A DNA stretch of 64,000 nt from Terriglobia bacterium (lineage in GTDB: Bacteria > Acidobacteriota > Terriglobia > Bryobacterales > Bryobacteraceae). The position numbers were made by a program, and so were the translations under genes. The notes beneath the pieces were generated by a model. That model worked only from the letters and a program-made list of their open reading frames with translations. It had not been told where the DNA came from and did no database searches. Location of the stretch: NCBI GenBank assembly GCA_020073145.1, contig JAIQFS010000008.1, positions 186,001 to 250,000 on the forward strand. The letters run 5' to 3'. This document shows positions 36,339 to 46,460 of this stretch, piece by piece. Each line of letters opens with the position of its first letter. Position 1 is the first letter of the stretch.

Positions 36339-37721
36339 ATGCTCAGGCTCATCTCGCTCTCGGTTCTCTTCGGGTTAGCCCTGCCCGCCGCTACCCTGCC
36401 CCCGGAGGCCGACCAACGCTTGTCCCGCGAGATCTTCAAGGAAATGATCGAGGCCAAGTCGGGCTTCACCACCGGTTCCACCACCCCCATCGCGGAGGCC
36501 GTCGCGCAGCGCCTGAAGGCCGCGGGTTTTCCCGCTTCGGACATCTTCGTCGGCGGCGCCATCCCGCGCAAGGCCAACCTGGTGGTGCGCTACCGCGGCG
36601 CCGGCGCGCGCAAGCCCATCCTCCTGCTGGCCCATATCGACGTGGTGGAAGCCAAGCGCGAAGACTGGAGCCTGGATCCCTTTCAACTGACGGAGAAGGA
36701 CGGCTACTTCTACGGCCGCGGCTCGTCCGACGACAAAGCCCAGGCCGCCATCTGGATCGCCAACCTGATCCGCTACAAGCGCGAGGGTTTCAAGCCTGAC
36801 CGCGATCTCATCGTCGCGCTCACCGCCGATGAAGAAGGCGGCGGACCCTACAACGGCGTCGAGTGGCTCCTGAAAAACCATCGCGACTGGATCGATGCGG
36901 ACTTCTGCCTGAACGAAGGCGGCAATGGAGAGAGCGAGAACGGCAAGAAGATCGCCAACGAGCTCATGGCCAGCGAGAAGACCTACACCGATTTCCGTCT
37001 GGAGGTCCATAACGCGGGCGGGCACAGTTCCTTGCCGGTCCCGGACAATGCCATCTATCGCCTCGCGGCGGCCCTCGGGCGCATTGCGAAATTTGCCTTC
37101 CCGGTCAAGACCGACGAAGTGACCGAGGCTTACTTCACGCAGCTTGCCAAAATCGACAAAGGCCCCAATGTCGCCGATCTCGCGAAGGTGGGCGCCGGAG
37201 ACCGTGCCGCCATGGAGAGAATCGCCGCGGCCAACCCCTCGTGGAATTCCATGCTGCGCACCACCTGCGTGGCCACTCAATTGGAAGGCGGGCACGCCAA
37301 GAATGCCTTGCCGCAACTGGCCGCCGCCAATATCAATTGCCGCATCCTGCCCGGAGAGTCCGTCCAGTCCGTGCAGGATACCCTGCAGAAAGTCATTGCC
37401 GACTCCCAAGTCAGCATCAAAGTGGAGCCCGATGTCTCCGCCCCGCCGTCTCCGCTGCGCCCCGACCTCCTGAAGGCCATGGACCGCGCCAACGATTCCC
37501 TATGGCCGGGTGTGCCCACCATTCCGGTGTTGTCCACCGGCGCCACCGACGGCCGCTTCCTCCGCAACGCCGGCATTCCCACCTACGGCGTCCGCGGCAT
37601 TTTCATTGACCGCAACGACTACCGCGCCCACGGCCGCGATGAGCGCGTCCGCGTGCAGTCCTTCTACGAAGGCCAGACCTTCCTCTACGACCTGGTGAAA
37701 ACGCTGAGCTCGGCGCAGTAG
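36339..37721 (+). CDS. Exported M20-family metallopeptidase
   Basis: 460 residues with a signal peptide (LISLSVLFGLALPAAT) and a GGGAGGAA ribosome site. M20 metal-site motifs: LLLAHIDVVEAKR (His), YGRGSSDDK (bridging Asp), TADEEGGG (catalytic Glu and ligand) and an HSSLPVPDN lid-domain motif. Family members cleave dipeptides or N-acylated amino acids; a periplasmic peptidase role is inferred from the signal. It is convergent with the MFS gene. Confidence 0.9.
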   Translation: MLRLISLSVLFGLALPAATLPPEADQRLSREIFKEMIEAKSGFTTGSTTPIAEAVAQRLKAAGFPASDIFVGGAIPRKANLVVRYRGAGARKPILLLAHIDVVEAKREDWSLDPFQLTEKDGYFYGRGSSDDKAQAAIWIANLIRYKREGFKPDRDLIVALTADEEGGGPYNGVEWLLKNHRDWIDADFCLNEGGNGESENGKKIANELMASEKTYTDFRLEVHNAGGHSSLPVPDNAIYRLAAALGRIAKFAFPVKTDEVTEAYFTQLAKIDKGPNVADLAKVGAGDRAAMERIAAANPSWNSMLRTTCVATQLEGGHAKNALPQLAAANINCRILPGESVQSVQDTLQKVIADSQVSIKVEPDVSAPPSPLRPDLLKAMDRANDSLWPGVPTIPVLSTGATDGRFLRNAGIPTYGVRGIFIDRNDYRAHGRDERVRVQSFYEGQTFLYDLVKTLSSAQ

Positions 37722-37755
37722 CGGGGCAGGCGATTCGCCGGCCTCGGCCGTCGAT

Positions 37756-39381
37756 CTAGTGGGCCGGCGGTTGGGGCTGGTCCGCGGCGTGGTGCCGCAG
37801 CGGCACGTTGCGCAGCACCAGGTTCAACCCCACCGCTGCGGTCATCACCACCGCGCTGATCAGAAAGATCACTTGCAGCCCGTGAACCAACGCCGTGCGC
37901 ACGTTGCCGTAGAGCGATTGCAGCAGCGCCGCCCCGCCCGGAATCTTGGCAAACGCGGCCTCGAGCTGAGACTGAAATTGCGACAGCCGCAATGGATTGC
38001 TAAACGGCTGCAACGCGTCGGCCGGTAGTCCCGCCGGCACCGCCTTGCCGAACTCCTGGTGATACTTCGTCAGCAGGATGCTTCCGAAGATCGCCACGCC
38101 CAGCGTGCTGCCGATCTGCCGGAAAAACGTGGTCGAGGCCGTCGCTGCGCCCATGTACTTGCGAGGCGCGACGTTCTGCACCGCCACCGTGTAGACCGGC
38201 ATCAGCAGGCCCATCCCGACTCCCGAAATCACCATGTTGCGCACCACGTCGAAATACTGCACGCTGGCGTCCATGCGCGCAAACAAGATGGTCCCGATCG
38301 CAATCAGGATCGACCCCACCACCGCCTGCGGCTTATACGTTCTCATCCGCAAGTTCAATTGCCCGGTGGTGATGCTTCCCACCACCGAGGCCATCAACAT
38401 CGGCGTCAGCAGGTTGCCTGATTTGGTGGCGGAAACGCCCATCACCCCTTGCATGAACAACGGCAGGTAAATGATCAGCGTGAACATTCCCATCCCGAGC
38501 AGGAATACGGCCAGCGAAGACACGCTGACGACCGGATCCCGAAACAGCGAAAGTGGAATCAGGGGCTCGATGGCCTTGGCCTCCGCGTACAGGAACGCCG
38601 CCAGCATGACGGCGGCCATGGCGAGCAGCGACTCCACCCGCGCCGAGCCCCATCCGTAGTCCGTGGTCCAGGTGAGCGCCAGCAGCAGCGGCACCATGCA
38701 GCCGATCAAGGAAACCACGCCGGCCCAATCGATCCGGCGGTGAATGTCTTGCGGCCGCCAATACGGGAAGTACAGCAGTATTGCGGCGATGGCCACAATG
38801 CCCACCGGAAGGTTGACGTAGAACACGGAGCGCCACGAAATCGAATCGGTCAGCCAGCCGCCCAGCGTCGGACCGAAGATCGAAGATAATCCGTAGGTGG
38901 CCGCGAAAAAGCCCTGGTAGCGCCCTCGCTCTACCGGCGAAAAGATATCGCCGATAATCGTGAACGCGAGCCCCATCATCATGCCGCCGCCCACGCCCTG
39001 CAGGCTGCGGAACAGGATCAACTGGTTCATGCCGTCGAACGGCAGCGGCAGATCGCCGGAGGCCCCGCACAGCGCCGATGTCAGCACGAACATGGCCGCA
39101 CCCAGCAGGAAGAACCACTTGCGGCCGTAAATATCGGAGAGTTTGGCGAAGATCGGGACCGCAATCGTCGACGACAGCAGGTAGCCCGTCGACACCCACG
39201 GGTACCGGTTGAACCCCGAAAGATTCGCGATGATCCGCGGCTCGGCCGTTCCCACGATCGTCTGGTCGAGCGAAGCCAGCAACACCGACAGCAGCAGCCC
39301 CGCCATCGTCCCATACAACTGCGGGCGCGTCAGCCGAACCAATCCGGACGTTTGAAAGGGGGTCTCGACCGCCGAGGCCAT
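37756..39381 (-). CDS. DHA2-type MFS drug efflux permease
   Basis: 541 residues with 14 predicted membrane helices, the DHA2 (EmrB/QacA) layout. Motif C-like and motif A-like signals are visible: LDQTIVGTAEPRI in helix 1, KLSDIYGRKWFF in the 2-3 loop and GPTLGGWLTD in helix 5. A large extracytoplasmic loop precedes the last helix. It lies 35 bases downstream of the MacB permease gene on the same strand, so it may share the transcript of the export operon. Confidence 0.9.
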   Translation of the reverse strand: MASAVETPFQTSGLVRLTRPQLYGTMAGLLLSVLLASLDQTIVGTAEPRIIANLSGFNRYPWVSTGYLLSSTIAVPIFAKLSDIYGRKWFFLLGAAMFVLTSALCGASGDLPLPFDGMNQLILFRSLQGVGGGMMMGLAFTIIGDIFSPVERGRYQGFFAATYGLSSIFGPTLGGWLTDSISWRSVFYVNLPVGIVAIAAILLYFPYWRPQDIHRRIDWAGVVSLIGCMVPLLLALTWTTDYGWGSARVESLLAMAAVMLAAFLYAEAKAIEPLIPLSLFRDPVVSVSSLAVFLLGMGMFTLIIYLPLFMQGVMGVSATKSGNLLTPMLMASVVGSITTGQLNLRMRTYKPQAVVGSILIAIGTILFARMDASVQYFDVVRNMVISGVGMGLLMPVYTVAVQNVAPRKYMGAATASTTFFRQIGSTLGVAIFGSILLTKYHQEFGKAVPAGLPADALQPFSNPLRLSQFQSQLEAAFAKIPGGAALLQSLYGNVRTALVHGLQVIFLISAVVMTAAVGLNLVLRNVPLRHHAADQPQPPAH

Positions 39382-39416
39382 TTAACGAGTTTAGCAGTAC
39401 CGGGAGAAATCCTCCG

Positions 39417-40649
39417 TCATTCGTACCGCAGCGCGTCGATGGGATCCAGCAGCGCCGCCTTGCGCGCCGGATAGTAGCCGAAGAACACCCCCACCAGCCC
39501 CGAAAACACGAACGCCAGCAGGATCGCTGTCGGGCTGACCAGCGTGCTCCACCCCGCGAAGTGCGAGATCAGCGCCGATGCGCCCAACCCGAACAGAATC
39601 CCCGAGATGCCGCCCAGAATCGACAGCGTGACCGCCTCCACCAGAAACTGCGACAGGATGTCCCGGGCCTTCGCCCCAATCGCCAGGCGCAGCCCGATTT
39701 CGCGCGTGCGCTCCGTGACCGTCACCAGCATGATGTTCATGATCCCGATGCCGCCCACCACCAGCGATACCGACGCAATGGCGCCGAGCAGAATCGACAT
39801 CACCCGCGCCGAGCTCTCCTGCGCCGCGAACACATCCGATAGGTTGCGCACGGTGAAATCGTCGTCTTGTCCGTTCTGGATGCGATGCCGCTGCCGCAGC
39901 AGCCCTTCCACTTCACGCTGCGCTTCATCCATCGCTTCCGCGTTCACCGCCTGCACCATGATGGATCCGACCGAACCCGCGTTGGCCTGGCTCGCGCCCA
40001 CCACTTGCCGCTTGGCTGTCGAGAGCGGAATCAGCACCAGATCGTCCTGGTCCTGGCCCGTGGGCGACTGGCCTTTGGCGCTCAGCACCCCGTCCACCGT
40101 GAACGGCACGTTCTTGATGCGAATGCTTTGCCCGGTCGGATCCGCGGAGCCGAACAGATTCTGCGCCACCGTCTGGCCGAGAAGCGCCACCTTGGCCGCG
40201 GAATTCACATCGTCACTCGTGAACGGGTTGCCCATCACTACCGTCTGCTGGCGAATCGCCAGGTAGTCCGGGGTCGTCCCCACGATGGACGTAGCCCAGT
40301 TGCTGTTCCCATTCGTGATTTGCGCGGCGCCGCGCACGCCCGGGGCGATGGCCGCCACCGCCGGACATTCCGCGGCAATGGCTTTGGCGTCGTCTTCCGA
40401 AAGAGTGACGGTCGCGCCGCTGCCCAGCCGAACACCGTTCGACGTGATGCTGCCCGGAATCACCAGGATCAGGTTGCTGCCGATCGCCTGGATCTGTTCC
40501 TGAATGCGCTGCGTCGCGCCCGAGCCCACCGCCACCATCGCGATCACCGCCGCTACCCCAATCACGATCCCCAGCATCGTGAGCGCCGAGCGCAGCCGGT
40601 TGACCCGCAGCGCCCGCAATGCGATTCGTACCGCCGCCAGTAGTTTCAT
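39417..40649 (-). CDS. macB: MacB-type ABC permease
   Basis: 410 residues. One N-terminal helix (SALTMLGIVIGVAAVIAMVAVGSG), a large periplasmic domain of the MacB_PCD type (about 45-245), then three C-terminal FtsX helices (ISLVVGGIGIMNIMLVTVTERTREIGLR across the motif). Here the permease is separate from the ATPase, unlike fused E. coli MacB. Overlaps the ATPase stop by 4 bases. It would work with the ATPase and the MacA adaptor to drive export through an outer-membrane TolC-like channel, not encoded here. Confidence 0.92.
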   Translation of the reverse strand: MKLLAAVRIALRALRVNRLRSALTMLGIVIGVAAVIAMVAVGSGATQRIQEQIQAIGSNLILVIPGSITSNGVRLGSGATVTLSEDDAKAIAAECPAVAAIAPGVRGAAQITNGNSNWATSIVGTTPDYLAIRQQTVVMGNPFTSDDVNSAAKVALLGQTVAQNLFGSADPTGQSIRIKNVPFTVDGVLSAKGQSPTGQDQDDLVLIPLSTAKRQVVGASQANAGSVGSIMVQAVNAEAMDEAQREVEGLLRQRHRIQNGQDDDFTVRNLSDVFAAQESSARVMSILLGAIASVSLVVGGIGIMNIMLVTVTERTREIGLRLAIGAKARDILSQFLVEAVTLSILGGISGILFGLGASALISHFAGWSTLVSPTAILLAFVFSGLVGVFFGYYPARKAALLDPIDALRYE

Positions 40650-41407
40650 GCCTCCACCGCCTCTGGCTCCTCTTCTTCCACAGGAAGCGCCCTCAGTTCC
40701 TCGGCTGCGTCGCGCGGCCGGTCGACGCGCGCATCTCTCTGCAGCCGGCCGTCGCGGAAGTGGATGTTCCGGCCGGCATACGCCGCGATGTCCGGTTCGT
40801 GGGTCACCACGATGGTCGTAATGCCCGACTCGCGATTCAGCCGCTGGAAGATCGCCATCACCTCGATGCTGGTCCGAGTGTCCAGCGCTCCCGTCGGTTC
40901 ATCGGCCAGAAGGATGCGCGGCCGGTTCACCAGGGCTCGCGCGATCGCCACCCGCTGCTGCTGGCCGCCCGAAAGCTGGCTGGGATGGTGGCCTTCCCTC
41001 CCCGCCAGGCCCACCGCCTGGATCGCCGCCAGCGCCCGCTCCCGCCGCTCGCCCGCCGGAGTGTTGGTGTAGAGCAGCGGCAGTTCCACGTTCTCCACCG
41101 CGCTCGTTCGCGCCAGCAGATTGAACTGCTGGAACACGAACCCGATCTTCTGGCCGCGAATTTCCGCCAGTTGGTCGCGGTCGAGCGTTCCTACGCTCAC
41201 CCCATCGAGCGTGTAGGTCCCCGCCGTCGGTTTGTCCAGGCACCCTAGAATGTTCATCAGGGTCGACTTTCCCGAGCCCGACGGCCCCATGATCGCCACG
41301 AACTCGCCCGCCTCGATCTGGAGCGAGATGCCCTTCAATGCGTGGACCGAGAGCGCCCCCATCCGGTAGTGCTTCACCAGGTTTTGGATTTCGATGATCG
41401 CTGGCAT
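40646..41407 (-). CDS. MacB-type ABC ATPase
   Basis: 253 residues from ATG 41407. Walker A GPSGSGKST, signature LSGGQQQRVAIARAL, Walker B ILLADEPTGALD and H-loop VTHEPD are intact. A C-terminal acidic tail (EEEEPEAVEA) is unusual. Member of the LolD/MacB ATPase group. Starts 2 bases after the MacA stop. Confidence 0.93.
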   Translation of the reverse strand: MPAIIEIQNLVKHYRMGALSVHALKGISLQIEAGEFVAIMGPSGSGKSTLMNILGCLDKPTAGTYTLDGVSVGTLDRDQLAEIRGQKIGFVFQQFNLLARTSAVENVELPLLYTNTPAGERRERALAAIQAVGLAGREGHHPSQLSGGQQQRVAIARALVNRPRILLADEPTGALDTRTSIEVMAIFQRLNRESGITTIVVTHEPDIAAYAGRNIHFRDGRLQRDARVDRPRDAAEELRALPVEEEEPEAVEA

Positions 41408-41409
41408 AA

Positions 41410-42756
41410 TCAGAACCCCGGTCCGCGGCGTCCGCCGCCCATGGGCGTGCTGCTCGACCCGCCCGCTGGTTTCATCAGCGATGCCACAATCACCCGATCG
41501 CCCTCGCGCAACCCGCTGGTTACTTCGACGTTGGACCCGTCCGTCAGCCCCAGCGTTACCGCCACTGGCTTCACCTGGTTGTTGCTGTCCAGGACCCACA
41601 CCACCTTCGATCCGTTCTTCGGATTCGCCGTCGCGCTCGCCGGCCGGAACCGCAGCGACGCGGCCGGGATCGTCAGCGCGTTGGCGCGCCGCTCGATCAG
41701 GATCTTCACGGTGGCCGTCATTCCCGGGAACAGCTTCAAGTCCGGATTCGCCACCGAGATCACCACGTCGTACGTGACCACGTTCTGCACGTTGATGGCG
41801 GCTTTGCGAATCGACGTGACCGTGCCCTGGAACGTCTGGCTTGGGTAAGCGTCCACCGTGAACGTCGCCGGCATCCCCACCTGCACGCGGCCTACATCGG
41901 CCTCCGAAACATTGGTGTCCACCTGCATCTTGGTCAGATCTTGCGCAATCGAAAACAGCGTCGGCGCCTGCAGGCTCGCGGCCACCGTCTGGCCCACGTC
42001 GATGTTGCGCGAAACCACCACGCCGTCCACCGGAGCCGTGATGTAGGTGTGGTCAAGATCGGCTTGCGCTTGCGCCAGCGCGGCCTGCTGCTGCTTCACC
42101 TGCGCTTGCGCCGCCGCCAGCCCGGTCTCCGCCACACGAACTTCGGCCTGCGCCGCGGTCACGCCATCCTGCGCGGCCTTCACCTGCGCGTTCGCCGCGT
42201 TCACATTGGCGACCGCCTGGTCGTACGTGGCCTGCGCGGTCTCGCCATCTTCCTGCGACAGCACCCCGTCCTTCACCAGCTCGATGCGGCGCGTGTTCTT
42301 GGTCTGGGCGTCGTTCACCGCCGACCGGCTTCGCACCGCGTTCGCTTGCGCGTTTGCCACCGACGCCTGCGCGCTGGAGACGTCGGCGCGGCTCTTCTCG
42401 ATTTGCGCCTGCGCGTTCGCGGCTTCCATCTCCTGCGCGTTCAAAGTCGCCTTGGCCTGATCCACGCGCGCCTGGTAGATCTGCGGATCGATGCGCGCCA
42501 CCACCTGCCCCTTCTTCACCGGCGTATTGAAGTCGGCGTAGAGCGCCAAAATGTTCCCGGAGACCTGCGAGCCCACCTGCACCGTCACCACCGCGTTGGG
42601 CGTGCCGGTAGCGGAAACGGTGGAAGCGATGTCGCCGCACTCCACCACTGCCGTCCGGTATTGAGCCGCGTCGGGTCTGCGGAGGATCCTCCACGCGCCC
42701 AGCCCGAGCGTCAGCAGCGCCGCCCCTCCCGTCAGTAGAAGTTTTTGCTTGGTCAT
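41410..42756 (-). CDS. macA: MacA-like periplasmic adaptor (HlyD family)
   Basis: 448 residues from ATG 42756 with an AGGAAG site. An N-terminal membrane anchor is followed by the split biotinyl-lipoyl domain (VGSQVSGNILALYADFNTPV; TYITAPVDGVVVSRNI), a very long Ala/Gln-rich coiled-coil hairpin (about 95-225) made of repeated QAKA/AQAQ units, and the beta-barrel part. The Gly-rich tail PMGGGRRGPGF is typical of some MacA proteins. First gene of the export operon. Confidence 0.93.
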   Translation of the reverse strand: MTKQKLLLTGGAALLTLGLGAWRILRRPDAAQYRTAVVECGDIASTVSATGTPNAVVTVQVGSQVSGNILALYADFNTPVKKGQVVARIDPQIYQARVDQAKATLNAQEMEAANAQAQIEKSRADVSSAQASVANAQANAVRSRSAVNDAQTKNTRRIELVKDGVLSQEDGETAQATYDQAVANVNAANAQVKAAQDGVTAAQAEVRVAETGLAAAQAQVKQQQAALAQAQADLDHTYITAPVDGVVVSRNIDVGQTVAASLQAPTLFSIAQDLTKMQVDTNVSEADVGRVQVGMPATFTVDAYPSQTFQGTVTSIRKAAINVQNVVTYDVVISVANPDLKLFPGMTATVKILIERRANALTIPAASLRFRPASATANPKNGSKVVWVLDSNNQVKPVAVTLGLTDGSNVEVTSGLREGDRVIVASLMKPAGGSSSTPMGGGRRGPGF

Positions 42757-42929
42757 AAGCGCCCTTCCTACTTAGATGGGCGGAGCGGCCCCTGGGACGC
42801 GTTACGTAAAGATTCTTAAAGGGTTCTTTTGTTGGAGATAGCGCTCAGACGCAGTTCGGGCGGCGGTCGTTGCCCCGCCGCCCATCCCCGATTCCGCTGC
42901 CAGGTCCACATGCTACAACGGAGTCACTT

Positions 42930-43442
42930 ATGAGAACGTATTTGCTGCCGCTGGCCAGCCTGCTATTGGTTGCGCCGGCGGTGTACGGCGGCAGTTCGCA
43001 ACCGGCCGCCATCGATGCCAAAGCCGCCTTCGACCGCCTGCGCAGCCTGGCGGGGAAGTGGGAAGCCAAGACCGATCGGGGAGACTTCGAGGTCGCCTAC
43101 GAAGTTATCGCCGGCGGCTCGGCCGTCGTGGAACGAACGGTGGTGGAAAACATGCCCATGGAGACCGTCTACTATCTGGATAATTCACGCCTCCTGCTCA
43201 CCCACTACTGCATTCTGGGCAATCAGCCCCGCATGGAGGCTCGCGAATTCAACCCGGCCACCGGCGAACTGAAGTTCGAGTTCCTGGACGTGACCAACCT
43301 GGCCACCCCCGGAGCGGCCCACATGCACAATGTCGCCTTCCGCTTTCCCGACGCCGATCATCTGACCGCCGACTGGCAGCTCTTCGAAAACGGCCGTCTG
43401 AAGTCCACCGAGAGTTTTCAGTTCACGAGGCAACGCCAGTAG
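42930..43442 (+). CDS. Exported DUF1579-like small protein
   Basis: 170 residues from ATG 42930 after an ACGGAG site. Signal peptide (LLPLASLLLVAPAVYGG), then a beta-rich body with FDRLRSLAGKWE, which recalls the DUF1579/lipocalin-like group, and MEAREFNPATGELKFEFLD. Ligand unknown. It is divergent from macA across 173 bases and convergent with the ADOP gene. Confidence 0.65.
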   Translation: MRTYLLPLASLLLVAPAVYGGSSQPAAIDAKAAFDRLRSLAGKWEAKTDRGDFEVAYEVIAGGSAVVERTVVENMPMETVYYLDNSRLLLTHYCILGNQPRMEAREFNPATGELKFEFLDVTNLATPGAAHMHNVAFRFPDADHLTADWQLFENGRLKSTESFQFTRQRQ

Positions 43443-43525
43443 TCTCTCCCAGTGGCGCAAGCTTTAGCCCGCATGGGACAGACGATCGGGTTTCGGCGCC
43501 TGGTCGCTGGCGGGATGAGAGTGGC

Positions 43526-46084
43526 CTACTCCGCGCGCAGAGTTTCCGCCAGATCGAGCCGCGCGATGCGGCGCGTTGCCGACCAGATGCCGGCCGCCGC
43601 AATCGCAAACACGGGCGCTAGGGCGGCCGCGCACGTCATCGCGCTCACCGGTTCCGCGCCCGGCAGAAGGCTCGCCAGAAACCGGCTGGCGGCGAAGGCG
43701 CCCGCCACGCCCGGTAGAGCGCCCACCGCCACCGGGAGCAGGCCTTGTTTCATCAGTCCGCCGCGCACCCGTGCCGCGGTGGTTCCCAAAGCCAGGCGGA
43801 TCCCCATCTCGCGCGTTCGCTGCGCCACTGTATACGACGCAATGCCGTAAATCCCCGTGGCCGCCAGCAGCAACGCGAATCCTCCAAAAAACAGAACCGC
43901 GGTGGTGTAGAATTTGGGCCGCGCCAGCGATTCATCGAGCCGCTCCTCCATGGTCTTCACGTCGAACACCGGCACTCTTGCATCCACCGATTGCACCGCC
44001 GCGCGAATCGGCGGGATGCGGTCTTGCGGACGCCCGCGGACCTTTGCCACCACGGTGAGGAACTGAGGCCCCATCGAGAGCAGAAAAATTTGTTCGCTGG
44101 CGGTAGTCGATAGACCGTAGCGCATTCCCCGCACGACCCCGATGATTTGGAACGGCCTTTTCCAGGGAGGTCCGCTGGTGAGCTGCCGGCCGACCATGCC
44201 GGCCGGGTCGCCGAAGCGGCGCGCAAACTGATCGTTCACAATCGCCACCGGTTCGGGGCCCTGCCCGTCGCCGTCCTGAAATTCCCGGCCATACAGGACC
44301 CGGCCGCCCATGGTCTGAAAATACCCGGGCGCCACCGGGACCACGGTTGCCAGAGCCGGTGTGCCCGCGTCATCGATTCGAAACTGCCCGCCCATAAAGG
44401 TCTGGGCGGCTAACGGCAGAAACTCCGCGGCGCTGGCGGACTCGACTCCGGCAACCTCCCGAACCCGCCGTAGCGCTTCCTGGTAATAGGTTGCGGCGCG
44501 ATCCTGATCCCGGTGCGTGCTGCCCGCCAGCGACACGCTCAGGGTTACCACGTTGCGCGTTTGATAGCCGGTATCGGCCTTCAGGAGCGCAAGAAATCCG
44601 CGGCCGAGTGCCACCGACCCGGCCAGCAGGATAATGGCGAGCGCCACCTGCGCGGCGATGAGGGCCCGCCGCACCCTTCCGGCGGGCTGCGAAGAGCCGG
44701 CTTGGCGCAGCGCCGTTATGGAAACCCTCAGCCGGCTGACGTGAACTGCCGGCAAAACCCCAAACACCAGGCCGGTGACGAACGAAAGCGCGACTGCAAA
44801 ACTGAGCACCCGCCAGTCCAGAATCCGGTACGCCTGCGCGGCCAACGCCGCCGGCTGCACCGCGGTCGCAACTGCGGCCGTCCAGTAGGCCACGATCAAA
44901 CCCGATACCGCGGCGACTCCGGACAAGAGCAGGCTCTCCGTGAGAATTTGTTGCGAGAGCCGGGCGGGGCCTGCGCCCAATGCCGCGCGAATCAGCAGTT
45001 CGCTCGACCGGTCGATGGTGCGGGCCAACAGGAAGTGCGCCACGTTCACGCACGCGATCAGCAGGATCAGCGCCACCCCGCCCATCAAAACCAACGTGGC
45101 CTGCTTCACCGGGCCGGCCAGTTGGTCCTCAATCGGCACCAGCGCGGGCCGGTTGGCGGCCGCGAAGTTGCGCGCCTCGGGAAATCTCCGATACGCTTCG
45201 GCCTCGAAGGCCGCCCGCGCCGCCGCCCACGTCAGGCCCGGTCTCAGACGTCCGATCGATTCGACAAAATACACGTTGGTTTTCGGAATGCGCGATAGGT
45301 CAAACGTCGTGGGAGTCCAGATCGCCGTCTTGGCCGGATAGTCAAAAGCGGGCGGGGCGACTCCGATGATGGTGAGCCGAACGCCGTTGGCCCGGAGGGT
45401 CGAGCCCAGGACGCGCCGATCCCCTCCGTAGAGCTGCTGCCACAAACCGTACCCGATCACCGCCACGGCGTCTTTCCCCGGCGTGTCTTCTCCCGCCGCA
45501 AAGGCCCGGCCCAGCACGGGCTCGCTGCCCAGCATGGAAAAGAAATTCCACGAAGTCTCCGTGAGCCGGATCCGCGCCGACTCCCGCGCGCCGTCCAGGT
45601 TCACGTCGAGGCTGCCGAACTGCGCCGCATCCTCCATGTAGGCGCTGTGCTTGCGCCAGTCGTGCAGCCGGTTCGGGCCGACGCCAAAACCGCCCGGAGT
45701 GAACATCTTTATGGAAGCGATTCGGTCGGGTTCCCGAAACGGGAGCGATCGCAGCAGCAGCGCGTTCAACACGCTGAAGACTCCCGTATTGGCCCCGATC
45801 CCGACCGCCAGCGCGGCGATGGCGAGGCCGGTGTGGAAGGGCCGCCGCGCCCACAGCCGGAAGGTCTGGCGGGCATCCCGCCCCAGTTCCTGCGCAAACT
45901 GCGCCGGCACCGATACCGCCAGATCGGCCGCGGTCTGCGCCCACAGCCGGGCCCGATCCGCCGGCGCCGCGGCCTCCCGGTAGTCGTCGCCAAACTGACG
46001 CTCCAGCGCGCTGCCGTATTCCTCGCGGAACCGCGGCGGATAAAGTTTCACCAGAAGGCGGTAGAAGCGGGCCGAGAAGGACAC
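43526..46084 (-). CDS. ADOP-type MacB/FtsX-like permease
   Basis: 852 residues from GTG 46084 with GAGGAACTCGAC upstream. An N-terminal cytoplasmic segment (FYRLLVKLYPPRFREEYG) is characteristic of acidobacterial duplicated orphan permeases; then MacB periplasmic domain and FtsX helices appear twice (about 95-470 and 480-850). No ATPase is encoded, hence 'orphan'. The PadR gene lies 10 bases upstream, the pairing normally seen for this family. Function in export or sensing is unknown. Confidence 0.9.
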   Translation of the reverse strand: MSFSARFYRLLVKLYPPRFREEYGSALERQFGDDYREAAAPADRARLWAQTAADLAVSVPAQFAQELGRDARQTFRLWARRPFHTGLAIAALAVGIGANTGVFSVLNALLLRSLPFREPDRIASIKMFTPGGFGVGPNRLHDWRKHSAYMEDAAQFGSLDVNLDGARESARIRLTETSWNFFSMLGSEPVLGRAFAAGEDTPGKDAVAVIGYGLWQQLYGGDRRVLGSTLRANGVRLTIIGVAPPAFDYPAKTAIWTPTTFDLSRIPKTNVYFVESIGRLRPGLTWAAARAAFEAEAYRRFPEARNFAAANRPALVPIEDQLAGPVKQATLVLMGGVALILLIACVNVAHFLLARTIDRSSELLIRAALGAGPARLSQQILTESLLLSGVAAVSGLIVAYWTAAVATAVQPAALAAQAYRILDWRVLSFAVALSFVTGLVFGVLPAVHVSRLRVSITALRQAGSSQPAGRVRRALIAAQVALAIILLAGSVALGRGFLALLKADTGYQTRNVVTLSVSLAGSTHRDQDRAATYYQEALRRVREVAGVESASAAEFLPLAAQTFMGGQFRIDDAGTPALATVVPVAPGYFQTMGGRVLYGREFQDGDGQGPEPVAIVNDQFARRFGDPAGMVGRQLTSGPPWKRPFQIIGVVRGMRYGLSTTASEQIFLLSMGPQFLTVVAKVRGRPQDRIPPIRAAVQSVDARVPVFDVKTMEERLDESLARPKFYTTAVLFFGGFALLLAATGIYGIASYTVAQRTREMGIRLALGTTAARVRGGLMKQGLLPVAVGALPGVAGAFAASRFLASLLPGAEPVSAMTCAAALAPVFAIAAAGIWSATRRIARLDLAETLRAE

Positions 46085-46094
46085 GTCGAGTTCC

Positions 46095-46460
46095 TCAGGC
46101 GCGCTGCGGCTGCCCAAATTGCGCTGCCGCCAGCTGCACCAGTTCGCGCATCCGCGCCGCTTCCGCCTGCGCCACCTTGCGTCCGAACGCCGTTAGCCGG
46201 TAATACCGGCGTCGTTCGTCGTCCAGGTGCGCGTCCGGCCGGTCTGCGGATTCCTCAATCATGCCCTGCTCGATCATCTTATTGATCGAGCCGTACAAGA
46301 CACCCGCCCCCAAGGTCAGCTTGCCGTTGGTGCGCCGCGCGATCTCCCGCTTCAACGCGTACCCGTGCCGTTCGCCTTCCCCCAGGCACAGCAGAATATG
46401 GAAGACCGCCGCGTGCAACGGCAGCAGACTCAGGGGATCCGGTTCGTTTATTTTCGCCAT
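46095..46460 (-). CDS. PadR-family regulator of the ADOP gene
   Basis: 121 residues. The winged helix has LLPLHAAVFHILLCLGEGE, HGYALKREIARRT and LGAGVLYGSINKMIEQGMIEE, ending RRYYRLTAFG; then a dimer helix. Shorter than the regulator at 4530. Its start codon lies inside a long perfect palindrome (46452-46492), so repression of its own operon, including the permease, is likely. Confidence 0.93.
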   Translation of the reverse strand: MAKINEPDPLSLLPLHAAVFHILLCLGEGERHGYALKREIARRTNGKLTLGAGVLYGSINKMIEQGMIEESADRPDAHLDDERRRYYRLTAFGRKVAQAEAARMRELVQLAAAQFGQPQRA